Source of the DNA: Leptasterias polaris
Taxonomy: Eukaryota > Echinodermata > Asteroidea > Forcipulatida > Asteriidae
NCBI GenBank assembly: GCA_037783415.1
Contig: JAZGTN010000047.1
Location: 2,294,001-2,358,000, forward strand
Direction of reading: 5' to 3'
Length of the DNA: 64,000 bases
Shown: positions 44,557 to 55,574 of the stretch, piece by piece
Position numbering within the stretch: the stretch's first letter is position 1
Layout of the letters: every line of letters starts with the position of its first letter
The notes under the pieces: model-generated
Told to the model about the DNA's origin: nothing
Database searches by the model: none
What the model saw: the letters and a program-made list of their open reading frames with translations, nothing else
Translations under genes and position numbers: made by a program

Positions 44557-45536
44557 CCGAAGGTCCGTCGCTGCAGGGTGTAAAGAAACTCAATGCTCAA
44601 TGAGAACCACCTTTTAAAGTTCAAAGTAGAACGAACCGAATATGATATTTACATAAAATGTTATCGAACAACCATTTTTAGAAAAAAGAGGGACAAATCC
44701 AGACTAGCAATAAAAAGTGATCCCCTGTCCGGTCACACACGCAGACAAGTACATCCGGTGAAGAGATAACAAAATTCACCAAAATGTGACAAATACAGAT
44801 GCAAGAAGCCCCAACAATATTACCCCATAAACTTGTTATTGTTCGACTTTTGCTTGCTTCTCGAATTATTGTATAATCCTGGGTTTTCCCCTTTTCCAGT
44901 CAAGCCTATTGTGGTTGTAAAATTTTATTGCCCACGATATTGTTTCCCTTGTTGATTGGCCGGTTATCCTCGACCGTGGCGTTATCGCTTGTAAAAATCC
45001 CCGGTGTTGCTCGACGCCCCCTGGAATTAACCTCGACCCCATTTAATACCTAACAACTTTTTATCCAGAGTGGAACCGATCCTTCACGTTGGCTTTCCGG
45101 GTGCTACCCACTAAAGAAACTCAAATAGCATAGTGCAATAATGCAAAATTCATAAAATCTATTCCACAGCTTTGTACAGTAGGGCCTCAAGAGGAAATTA
45201 TCCATTGACTCAAAACTGTTAAACTCTGGTAAATTTGACATGGGGTGTCCTGAGGCCCGTCGAGTTATTCTCCCTCCAAATACACACCTACACCTGTGTA
45301 AATTTCCAAACGTTCGTGAATCAATCTTGAAAAAATTTCCCAAACACCCACCTCACAGCAACCAGGACCCTTTTAGGGCCTATGCCGTCCAATATACCAC
45401 AAGGTGGAAGCCAACAACCCACAGGTCACAATTTGGCATCATTTTTACACTTTACCCCTTTTATTTGGCTCTCAAATCTGTATAGACTATTTTGCTCTGT
45501 TCCAAACCATTCAACAACTACAGAAAAAGAAGATGG
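44557..45536. other. Intergenic DNA, no supported gene
   Basis: Unremarkable sequence. Open frames at 45104-45343 and 45240-45485 overlap on opposite strands and have no known domain. Confidence 0.5.
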
Positions 45537-45625
45537 GACGGGGAAGAGGGGGAGGGGAGGGGGAGGGGAGGGGGAGGGGAGGGGGAGGGGAGGGGGAGGG
45601 GAGGGGGAGGGGGAAATGGGGAAGG
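45537..45625 (+). repeat. (GGGGAGGGGGA)n G-rich array
   Basis: This is an 11-bp unit of G4/G5 runs separated by single A over about 80 bp, with more than a dozen G-tracts on the plus strand. It satisfies the pattern for several G-quadruplexes. Translations through it are meaningless. Confidence 0.92.
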
Positions 45626-45825
45626 GAGGCAAAAGATTTGTTGTTATTGTTTGGTTTTTGTTACTATACTTTTGAAACAGAAATATCATGTAATACTTCT
45701 TTGTACGTTCTAGATTATCCTTGTTAAGTTTATGAAACAGTTATCAAAAAAAGAGAACGGTGTGAAAAACGATGGAAGTATACCCTGCAATAGCACGTAT
45801 AGAAACACGTGGCGTACGGTGTGTG

Positions 45826-46075
45826 TCGTGGCCGATCGGTCAAGCTCATCACCGGACTCAAGCTCTGAATTTCTGGTCCTTGGAGTGAGGGTTCGAGTCC
45901 CGGTCTCTACCCTAACTTGTGTAAGCAAAACACTTAAACTTTATTGCTGCGTCCTTCGGATGGGACATAAAGCCGTAGGTCCCGTGTGTAAGTGCACTTG
46001 TCATTTTAATAAGAGAAGGGGTTCGCCCCGGTGTTCATGGTATGGTTTACTGCCGATTTTTCTTTTTGAGAATCT
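45826..46075 (+). mobile_element. tRNA-derived SINE, second family
   Basis: The head has GTCGTGGCCGATCGGTCAAG and GGGTTCGAGTCCC. The body has TGCGTCCTTCGGATGGGACA followed by TAAAGCCGTAGGTCCCGTGT, a body shared by a widespread invertebrate SINE group (recall). The tail is not clear. Confidence 0.75.
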
Positions 46076-48023
46076 CCCCGTCACAGACAGGAAACATTTA
46101 TTTCATACTGACTCAACAATAAGATACATACATTGTAGAAAAGCAAATAATTAATCAATACATGTGTATCACACTATATGATTTAACTGAACATTTATGT
46201 ATGTCACAGTTTGTTACCTCTATTAATTAGAGCCTGCGATCGGTTCGTTGTTAATTAAATGGAAACTTGCTCTTTGATAAAACACAACGGACAGCAAAAT
46301 GTTTGATTCTTTCCAATCAGGGTAAATTTATTATTGACTCAACCATAATTTTGTAAAACAACAATTACAACAAAAATGTTAGCAGCGAGAATTCAGAAAT
46401 TTCGTTCAATGGTAGTACAACGATTTCATTACAGATAACTTCAAGTGCAGATACTGAATATGTTCAATTCACTCTTATGTATGATAAGATAACAATATTT
46501 TATGTGAGGGGTAATTCACACGCTCACAGCAGGAGCAAACGCTCAAATCAGTAAAACGAAAAGAACATGTGGTAGTGAAAGAAAACTTTTATACTCTGTA
46601 ATCAAAACGTTGACTGAAAGTTCATCGGACAATCAGGAAATTCAATAACTGGAACTCAGTCAAAGGTTACAACAAATCTTGCAGTTCTTAAATGGTCATG
46701 GATAATACAATCAACAATGCAATAATAATAATATGACCTTGATAACAAAAATATCAATTCAAAAGAATATCAATATAATGACATAAATCTTAGCTAGTTT
46801 GCGCTTCAACTGGACTTGGAAGAACGGAATCTTTCGACGAGACGGGTGAGCTCCGAGTCCTCAACGACGAACAACCAGTTCCAAGAAGAGGCAGACCAGA
46901 AAGGGAGTGAGAGCGGGACAAGGTGAAAAGTTGAACCGGGTCAACTTCCCAAGCGAGGCCTGTGGACTATGCGTCTGTATCACAGAGCACGAGGTAAAAG
47001 GGATGCAAAAGAGATTTAGGAACTATACTTAGGGAAGCAATAAAATACTCAGTGAATTTGTACATCTTAATACACGGTTAACAGCATTGCTCAACAATCT
47101 ACATTGTGGTTGTCTGGAACTCATATTGGACTGTGCCATCCAACTTGAGTTAGACTCCAACCACCTTGTTAAACAAATCATCCAAAAGTCAATTCACAAG
47201 GGATAATTTTATACATAGGAAAGTAGAACAATTAAACGAAGCCTACCTGTATCACAGAGCACGAGGTAAAAGGGATGCAAAAGAGATTTAGGAACTATAC
47301 TTAGGGAAGCAACACTGTTCCTAAAAGGCAGCTACGCAAAGTGCAAAAGCTCTTAGCACTTTCGAGAAATCCTCCTTGCATCGAGGCCGTTTTCGCTCTG
47401 CTTGTCCAGGGCAAAACAGGGTAGGGTATACCCTGCCGGCCACGCACTCGGACAGGAAGGATAGAGTATGATTGGTCGAAAATATTAAAACAAAGATGTC
47501 CTGATTGGACTTGGCCAATCAGAAAGGGATTTTGGCCTAAAATTCTTAAGACTCGTGTGGTCAGCAAAAGACAACCAAATTTGGGCAAACTATTTCAAGC
47601 CAAAGAAACTACTGAGCTTGCGAGAGGAGGAAATTCCGGACATGGCAATTAATGTGCTGTGGTCAGGAGAAACCGTGGGAACAGTAACTCTAGGACGTGG
47701 TTTAACGATCGTTTGTTTTACGACTGATAAGAAGAAGTCTTCCACTCACACAGGTAGTGGTGTTTGTCTAAATAATGAATCTTCGTCGGACTAGTCTAAA
47801 AGAGTTATAATAATATTAATATGAAAATTGTAACAGAGTCCGACATGTACATGAGTCAATATGTAGGAAGAAAGTGAAGCAAACAATGTTACTTTTGTTC
47901 TTTTCCCTATTTGACAGACAAAACAGACACACACGTGACGTATACACAAGCTGACAGCTAAGACCAAACAAACATAACCGATTAAAAAAAACCACAAAAA
48001 ACCAACATTAGATTATGATGGCA
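46076..48023. other. Intergenic DNA with a 66-bp duplicated segment
   Basis: 46975-47040 recurs exactly at 47247-47312 (CTGTATCACAGAGCACGAGG to GGGAAGCAA). Open frames at 47301-47588 and 47555-47794 have no known domain. No gene is supported. Confidence 0.55.
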
Positions 48024-48650
48024 TTACATATATGTATCTAACAAGTAATGTTTAAGTTTTCTTGAAAATGTACTAATTGTAGCAGGTTGCTTAACATTTA
48101 TGGGAAGACTATTCCAATATTCTGTTCCTCGTTGCACAACACTATTTTTGTGAATGGAAGTTCTATTATAGTTGACATACAAATCCCCCTTTAATGCTTT
48201 ACGAGTGCCATAAGAATGTATCGATGAAGCTAAAGTAAACATTTCATTAAAGCTGTTGGGTAATAGGCCGTAATTGTACTTGGACATGAATTTACCCAAG
48301 TTCAGACGATACAGGTCATTAAATTTGAGCACTTTAAGTTTGGCAAATATAGGAACTGAATGAGATAGATAGTTGGTTTTTGTGATAATTCGAACGGCTT
48401 TCTTTTGCAATAGACCTTATGCATTGACGTCACCAAGCCGCCATCTTAGAGGTAAACTGGTGATGAAACAATGGAAACGCGCTGATTTGTACGCGCGGCG
48501 CACAGGACTGACCAATGAACATCTTCCTTTTGACCTCTAGGTGAGGGCGCCCTACTCAAATGACGTCATATGCATAAGGTCTATAGTAAAAGTTTGTTAC
48601 ATAGTGCCTTTCCGTGACCCCAGGATAATATTGCGTAATTTAAATATGAT
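48024..48650 (-). pseudogene. Non-LTR retrotransposon 3' end, split by a MITE
   Basis: On the minus strand, QKKAVRIITKTNYLSHSVPI, LKFNDLYRLNLGKFMSKYN, SYGTRKALKGDLYV and GTEYWNSLPINV are the hallmark C-terminal region after the RT domain in CR1/L2-like LINEs. It ends with a stop at 48024. Upstream of the MITE (48583-48650) the same frame continues with YLNYAILSWG. The catalytic RT core is absent, so this is a 5'-truncated copy. Confidence 0.82.
48412..48582 (-). mobile_element. CRE/YY1-bearing MITE, copy 3, inside a LINE
   Basis: This is a 171-bp copy in reverse orientation with AGACCTTATGCATTGACGTC at the left. Removing it and one 2-bp repeat rejoins the LINE reading frame (KLLL then QKKAV), so the insertion came after the LINE. 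Confidence 0.87.
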
Positions 48651-49345
48651 AGGATGATTACCCCTCAGCACCTTGTAAACAATTACATGGTGCTATGTAA
48701 TTAAGTGCGTCTTACATTTTTGACCTTCTAGAAAAACATAATGAGCGATTTGAGATGCTCTCTTGTGTGACAAAGCTTTATATAAATAACTACGTATCAT
48801 TATTTAAAACGATCAAAATAAATTACTCTATCAACTGTTTTAAAATTCCAAAGATTAATTTATTTTTATTTTATAACAAACATTCTTATACTCGAGTATA
48901 ATATCACACCGTTTAAACAATGAAACTGTATGGTTTTAAAATTATGTGTATATTCTTTATTCTCTGTAATATTTAAATTGCAAATCGGTAATATATACAA
49001 TTTGTAGCATTAATCCTCTCCGCATTCTAAATCCTGGTAAGCGGAAGATAAACCGCTCAATTCAGGAGTGAAATGAAAATAAATAAAATTAATATTAGTG
49101 GAATCAAAACTTTTCTTTTTTATAATAAAACATCTTTAAACAGCTGCTTACTTATTATATTAATTGACCATACTCATGTAGCGCAAATTAAAAAGTATAA
49201 TTCTAAACGTTATCAATATTATCTAGGCGTCTGACTTACGTAACCTGTGACGTCAAACTTTGCGGAGGTCAGGGGTTAAGTATTGCACAGTGTTTACAGA
49301 GAGGATTGTAAATGTTCTAACGAGATCGAAACTGCGGCATTAGCT
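48651..49345. other. AT-rich intergenic DNA
   Basis: No gene or assignable repeat was seen. Confidence 0.5.
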
Positions 49346-49346
49346 T

Positions 49347-49850
49347 AGGTATTATACAGGATTGGTAAGGATCAAAACGTCATTGTTTAAAGGGTCTGTA
49401 TACGTTTGGTAATGACTCTGAAAATTAATGGCAATAAAAACTTACTTGGTAAGAAGTACAGCAGCTTTGGGTAGTATAATGAATTTTGAAAAACTTTTAA
49501 CTTCGAAGTACTACAGTTATGGAAAAATATATCACTTTTTATCCCCCAAAAATTTGAATCTGAGAAGCGTTATGGCCATAACGCTTCTCAGACTCTGTAT
49601 TCCTATGGGGAATATTTTTCCTGCGTGGAAATAATTCGCTCCGGTTTTTCGGTGATATCTCAAAAACGCGACCACCTTTTGAAGTGAAATTTTCACAGGT
49701 TAGTTTTAGTGTTTATACCTACATTTATATAGGATTAACACAATCAGTAGGCTCCAATTACCAAACGTGTACAGCACCTTTAATAGTCTAAATGCTTACT
49801 GATTATGAAGTTGACCATGATCTGGGGTAATGTCCTATCAACTGCGAACT
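49347..49850. mobile_element. MITE family A copy split by a family B copy
   Basis: AGGTATTATACAGGATTGG starts at about 49348 and is broken at CATTGTTTAA. It resumes at 49780 with TTAATAGTCTAAATGCTTAC. Other family A copies read CATTGTTTAATTTTAGTCTG through this point. Confidence 0.78.
49391..49779. mobile_element. MITE family B copy, TTAA duplication
   Basis: It is 389 bp, AGGGTCTGTATACGTTTGG to CCAAACGTGTACAGCACCT, with TTAA at 49387-49390 and 49780-49783. It is closely similar to 9096-9482, including the central GAGAAGCGTTATGGCCATAA palindrome. Confidence 0.85.
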
Positions 49851-50002
49851 TAAAGGTTATTACACAGGATTGGTGAGGATTGAAAACAGCATTGTTTAAT
49901 TTTGTCTGAAAGTAGATTATGAAGGTCACACTGTATAAAACTATGTTCGTTTCTCTCTACCGTTTGTAACGCTGTGACGTCATGTATTGTGTCCCTCGCT
50001 AT

Positions 50003-50335
50003 ATACCATGTGGCCTGTGACATCACATGTTTAATAAAAAGAGCCACCTTCCTGCAGGCACAGTTTGTACGCTGCTCAAAAGAAGAAGACAATAAATCTG
50101 ATATTTTATGGAGATTGCACTGTCTGATTTTTCTCAACTTTTGATATGAAGAAAGGGGGACATCTCAAAAGCTGTACAGCAGTTGCTTTTGTAACTCTTG
50201 AATTTATGTGAAAATTATGACACAAAATGTAAATATTCTCATTATGTCCTGTGTAGTATCCTGCCCGTCAGGAAATGCATAAGAATGTACAAGGTCACCA
50301 TTTCTGTAAACAAAGGTAACATGGTCTATTGACTA
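50003..50335. repeat. Dispersed ~330-bp repeat, copy 2
   Basis: It aligns with 39286-39618 and lies in the same orientation. Ends TATACCATGTGGCCT and AGGTAACATGGTCTA are imperfectly inverted. The first copy has a G run where this one reads GATATGAAGAAAGGGGG. Confidence 0.75.
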
Positions 50336-50483
50336 TGTGAAGTAGGTTTATTCTAAAATTGTCATTATTTTGTTTTTGGGCGTACAGACCATGTCATCTT
50401 GTAACCAACACAATAGTGCATACATTGACGGGCATTGGACAATTTTCCCTTACAATCAAGCATAAAATTAATAGATTAATTAA

Positions 50484-50869
50484 AAGTATTACAACAGGAT
50501 TGGTAAAGCTAGCTAGCTGACAAACACGCCGCAGACAGTGTTGGTGTTTTGTGTGATCAACCATAATTATTATACATGAAATAACAAATCTGTGAGAACT
50601 TGCGCTTCATCCGTTCCGGAACCAGGAGAAATTATTGAAGAACCATACACAATCTTCAGCATGTAAACACGATGTCCTTAACTGTGGTTGGAAGAACCGA
50701 AATCAGCTGTTTGTTTATAGGTTTTTAAAGTTTTATAGATATAGTTTTCTCGAATGTGAATTCATTACAGTGGGAAATATATCACAGTAAAAAATGGTTC
50801 TAGAATGAAAGTTTTCAGACTAAAATTAAACAATGCAATTTTTTCCCTTAACAATCCTGTAAAATACCT
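50484..50869. mobile_element. MITE family A copy
   Basis: It starts AAGTATTACAACAGGATTGG after TTAA (50480-50483) and ends ACAATCCTGTAAAATACC before TTAA (50870-50873). The interior is in the orientation of the 3896 copy. Confidence 0.8.
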
Positions 50870-50873
50870 TTAA

Positions 50874-51241
50874 ATGCACTGTACACGTTTGGTAATTACT
50901 CAAAATATATATTAGCATAAAAACTTACTTGGTAACCAGCAACGGAGAGCTGTTAATAGTATAAAATATTGTGAGACACCACTCCCTCTGAAGTAACGTA
51001 GTTTTTGAGAAAGAGGTAACTTCTCACTAAAATAATAAAAGACTTCACGCATGAAGCCTTTTATTAGCATCTGAAAGCACACAAAATTGTGCAACAAGGG
51101 TGTTTTTTCTTTCTTTATTTTCTTGCAACTTCGATGACCAATTCAGCCCAAATTTTCACAGGTTTGTTATTTTATGCATATGTTGGGATACACCGAGTGA
51201 CAATACTGGTCTTTGATAATTACCAAACATGTTCAGTGCCT
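50874..51241. mobile_element. MITE family C reference copy
   Basis: TTAA at 50870-50873 and 51242-51245. The ends are ATGCACTGTACACGTTTGGT and the inverted ACCAAACATGTTCAGTGCC. It is the most intact family C copy; relatives are at 39786-42225, 43087-43757 and 63668-64000. It shares its left TTAA with the neighbouring family A copy. Confidence 0.85.
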
Positions 51242-51245
51242 TTAA

Positions 51246-52391
51246 AGCTTCACTTTCTCATCATTAAAACTTGATTTAAAACTGTTCATCGATACTTGGA
51301 TGAAATGCAAGATTTTACCATTTCTTCAATTGAGCTGTGTGCATTTTGTGCCTACAGAAAGTCCAGGCTCGGTGGCCCTTATTAAACTCGTGGTATCACA
51401 AGTCACATCGTCTAATCTAAATTTTTAATATGTACCAAAATTTGTTTGAGGACAATTATACCTCTAAAATGTTACATTTTTGTGCTATTTGTTTTCAACT
51501 CTGGTTTTGTAACTGCTGAAATGCACTTGTTCAACTTTTAATTATAACGTTTACTTCTTTTGTGCTCCTTTACGATGTTCTACGTCACTAGATTTTGATG
51601 GGGGGGGGGGGGGGGGGGGGAAGTTACTAAAATAATTGTTAAGTTACATTATTATTGTATTAACTTCTTTTTTTACAGATTAATAATAAAAGTATTTAGA
51701 CTGATATTCATTTATAACATTTCCATTCCAGCTGGCAATAATGTTAAAAAACAAACCAAAAACTAAAACACTTGTTTAATATCCCATTTGTGGGGGAGAT
51801 CATCTAAACAAACAAACAAAAAAACAAACAACCCAACAGCCCAACAAACAAACAAACAAACAGCCCAACAAACAAATAAACAAGCACCCCAACAAACAAA
51901 CAAACAAACACAAACAACCCAACAAACACCCCTAACAAAAACAAACCAAAAAACAAACAAACAACAAACAAAAAAAGCAAACAAACTGAGTAAAAACTAT
52001 AAAATGGTCTGAAAAACAATCTGTCTCAAATAACACCCCCACAAATTGGTTATAAAATACAGCTATAACAAAATATGTACAAAATTAAAAAGATACAAAT
52101 CAGAGAATATTATAGAATATTCGTTCGAGGTTGTGTGTAATTATGATATATAATATTTTGGTTGGTAACACCTTAATGATATTTAATTTATATTAGCAAT
52201 TTCTATTTAAGCATTAGCTCAATGCGATAGACTGTACTACATCATTATACAAACTCACGGGTCAGAATCGACCCGGATTCTGGGTCCCAGACTCATTTTC
52301 AAACTGACCTGGAAAGTGGTTAAAAAGGGGACTTGAACTCTGATTCTGGGTCTTTTGACCCTTTTCTGGGTCATCCAGATATGGGTCAGAC
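51246..52391. other. Intergenic DNA with poly-G and a (CAAA)n array
   Basis: About 20 G lie at 51600-51620. At 51808-51975 an A/C array of CAAA, CAAACAAC and CCAAC units gives lysine/asparagine/threonine-rich frames on plus and cysteine/phenylalanine/valine-rich frames on minus; neither is a gene. 52255-52391 has repeated GGGTC words. Confidence 0.6.
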
Positions 52392-53186
52392 CCATAGAGT
52401 TATATATAAGAACTAGAGGGCGCACTAGCCTAGTTACGTGACTCGTCGCGCGGGTAGTGCGGCCATGTTTCACCAACCTCGCTCCCAGGGAAGATTGGTC
52501 TCGCCGCGCCATTTTTTCCCAGCATGCCTTGCTTCCTCATATCCCCCTGGAATTGTTTCATTAAAATGTGCTAGAATCTAGCACATTTTAAATTAGGCCT
52601 GTAGTCGATCCATTCTACTCGCGCGTTAGTGTGGTAGCCCGCAAACCGCCGGCATCAATAAGTCACAGAGCAACTGGTACCCTCTCATTCTTCTTTGACC
52701 TTGTGACTTTTCTAACTGCATGCAGTTTAGGGTGACCGTGTAAAAACAAGATTTATTTGAAGTCGAAACGCGTCAAAATACTTGCACTTTTACACGCGCG
52801 TACCATCGCGTACTAAGCGTCCTTCAAGCGCCATGCAAGCGCTCGAAAGTTTCCAACACGCGTGGACGCAAAGTATTAACTTTAGCTAGCAAATCAGCGT
52901 TGTTTTTCTACACATCCCTACCAGGGGTTAGTGACGAGAGGTATCGATACGGCGCGCAGCCCATGGTAGCGAGGCTGATGTTTCACATGCTACTACTACT
53001 TTACTAGCTACGCAAAACAACAACATGAACACCCGAGCGCGCGATGCGTGCATTTGCCATACACACTACCATCGTATTCAATGTTGCTCTCGACAAAATG
53101 GCGCGCGTGTCTACTTGCGGTCCCGGCGCGTTTGTGCACGCAGTATTGCCAGTGCGCCCCCTAGTTCTTATTATATAACTCTATGG
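52392..53186. mobile_element. 795-bp CpG-rich inverted-repeat element
   Basis: The direct repeat TCAGAC flanks it (52386-52391 and 53187-53192). Terminal repeats run about 39 bp: CCATAGAGTTATATATAAGA then ACTAGAGGGCGCACTAG, mirrored by CTAGTTCTTATTATATAACT with CTATGG at the right end. The interior is rich in CGCG and GCGC and contains TTCCCAGCATGCCTTG. No transposase was found. Confidence 0.78.
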
Positions 53187-53192
53187 TCAGAC

Positions 53193-54918
53193 ACCACGGG
53201 AATCGGATCTGAGTCATTTCTGACCTGGAAGTTCTTAATTTAGAGTGAAGCCTCTCGCGTTCGCACATTTGGTTACGTGAAAGCAGTGCGTGATTTGGTT
53301 TCCTATTCAAAACACACCAATGGCTCCAAAAAGAATTTCGAAGTCTACACTGAATAGCAAAGAAAAAAAAGGAACACATCCCATGAAATGTATATTTCCA
53401 ACTGACAACGGAGCACAATTTTCTGTATCTATATTATATTCATTATTATATTTGTATGTCAATTGCACATCGTGCGTGCGCACTAACACAATTCTGCACA
53501 AACACAGGGCTCGATTTCACAAAGAGTTAAGATTGATCTTAAAGTGCCAATCAATCATAATTGCCAAGTAAAGTGACGATGTCACAACTCAAATCACTAC
53601 GGCAATACTGACAACTCATCTTAAGATGAACCTAAGTTAGTGCTTTTGAGCCATGCTGAGTGGGCAAAATGTGAGAACATCGCGCCTTGTTGTATGGGGC
53701 TGAAAGTGGCGTGACGCAAACACGTTTGTTTGTGCGTCTGCCTAGTGCATAAGTCTATGTCGTTTACCAACCAATAGTGTCTGTACGCATGCGTGAATAT
53801 ATTATCGTATTTCATGGGACGGGCTAATTGAGTTTGCCGGCCCTTTAGTTTAATTTCCGTTATTAAAACCAGAGAAGATGGTCTGTTCGCTGAGCTGAAT
53901 TTTCTTTATGTCCGAAGACTTAAAATATGTACATGGCAAGAAGTTGTAGTAATTACCCAGCTGAGGCGTAAAACTGTGAGGGGGGCTTTGGGTCAGTCCA
54001 TAAAACAATAAAACAATAATACCCAAAACGTTCTTTTGTTCAACATTTACCCAAAGGAGGAATTCTTTAGAAAAGAGAACAATGGAGCAACAATGATAAG
54101 ACCCCATGAACTGCACTGGAAGGGTGTTAGTTTGTCTACTCGACGACACTGAGTACTTTATAAAAAGGGACCCGAGTGATTCGATAGAGCAAGAACATAC
54201 TCGGTTCGTTTTGATGTGTTTTAAAAATATTTATATATATATTTTTTTAAATTAATTTTTTACAAAACCAATGGGGACATTACTCAAAAGTACAAAGCGA
54301 ATTGGAGGATAAAGAAAACTCCTTGATTTCCCCGACTCCAAAAATGTGTTTTGGGGCGGGGCTCCCCCCAGAAAGGGGGACGGGCAACAAACAGCCGACA
54401 TTTAAAACAAAACAATATTTACAATCATTCTCAACGAAAGAGCCGCCGCGCCATGACTTCCTTGTGGATATATTCAATCAAGTCTTATATTAAAGTTAAA
54501 TGCGACATATTAAATTGTTAAGAATGTTCGCAACCTGTTGATACCTATACAGTATACGTTCTTTGCATCAAGATAAGGTATAGCATTTGTAAAATGCCAG
54601 TTTCCTTATGCTCGCTGTCCCTTTGAAAAAAGCTACAGTAGTTTGATTCTCTTTGACTCAAATTAAGGCACAATTGTTAATGTTGGTAAAACTGTTATTG
54701 TAATCGTACTGTCTTTGAATCAAGATAATGTATACAATTTGATAGTGTTGACCAACTGGTAATTATGACCAACTGCTGGTGCTGGTTTGCTCACTGTTCA
54801 TGAATCAATACCAGGTTCAAACGGGAATTTGTCCCAGTTGTCATTATGGTGATGACAGTATTGCTACACAACTTGAAAGAAAAAACAACTTAACCGTTCA
54901 CGATAAACCAACATTTCT
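53193..54918. other. Intergenic DNA 3' of the ETS gene
   Basis: 54545-54830 holds degenerate units related to the 12-kb minisatellite (TTTGCATCAAGATAAGGTAT, TTTGAATCAAGATAATGTAT). No gene was seen in 53193-54540. No clear AATAAA was found close to the ETS stop codon on the minus strand. Confidence 0.5.
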
Positions 54919-55205
54919 TTACAAGATAAAATCTTGACAAAACTTGTAATGTAACTTTCGCTTAACTCTCTCCATCACCTTTGTCTTCCCCCTGGTGTAG
55001 TTCCGTAGAGCCCTCGCCATGTTTTGATAAGTCATCTGCTCCCTGTTGCCCTTATAGCGTCCCCACATCTCGGCAAAGTCGTCCTTCCTCGCGGAATGGA
55101 AACGAAAGACGCCATTTTGTTTGTTGACCCACTCTAGGACGTGATGCATGCTGGGGTTGTTCAGGTGGGCCAGAATGAACTTGTACAGGATTGGCTGGCT
55201 TCGTT
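54919..55205 (-). CDS. ETS DNA-binding domain, terminal exon
   Basis: The acceptor is TTCAATTACAG|AACG. The domain reads ILYKFILAHLNNPSMHHVLE, WVNKQNGVFRFHSARKDDFA, EMWGRYKGNREQMTYQNMAR, ALRNYTRGKTKVMERVKRKL and HYKFCQDFIL, then stop. Tryptophans of helices 1-2 (EW) and of MWG are kept. The first ETS tryptophan (usually LWEF) is Y. In helix 3 both arginines of RALR are kept, but the usual YYY is NYT. Confidence 0.88.
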
Positions 55206-55541
55206 CTGTAATTGAATAAGACGTGGAAATTCAACCAATAAAAAGGGTCGTTTAAAGTGGGTTCGAGTCCCGGTCGTGACACTTGTGTCCTTGAGCAAGA
55301 CACTTAACTATAATTGCTTCTCATCACCCAGGAGTAAATGGGTACCTGTGAGGACAGAGATGGTTCTTGTGATTGATTTAGCTTGATGCGCTACATATTT
55401 GGCAGCACAGGCTGTATACTCCCCAGGGAGCTGAGATGGTTAAAGGAATGACACAAAAATGGCCCAGTGACCAGGGGTAATAATGTTGAAGCGCCATGAG
55501 CGTCACTGAGTGACGGACCTGAGCGCTATATAAGAAGCCAC

Positions 55542-55574
<33 letters not shown>

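Noticed and set aside
45732..46154. 140-residue protein on the plus strand
   Set aside because: It overlaps the tRNA-derived SINE, including its B box; no domain.
51763..52019. Membrane-like Cys/Phe/Val-rich open frames
   Set aside because: They are translations of the (CAAA)n array.
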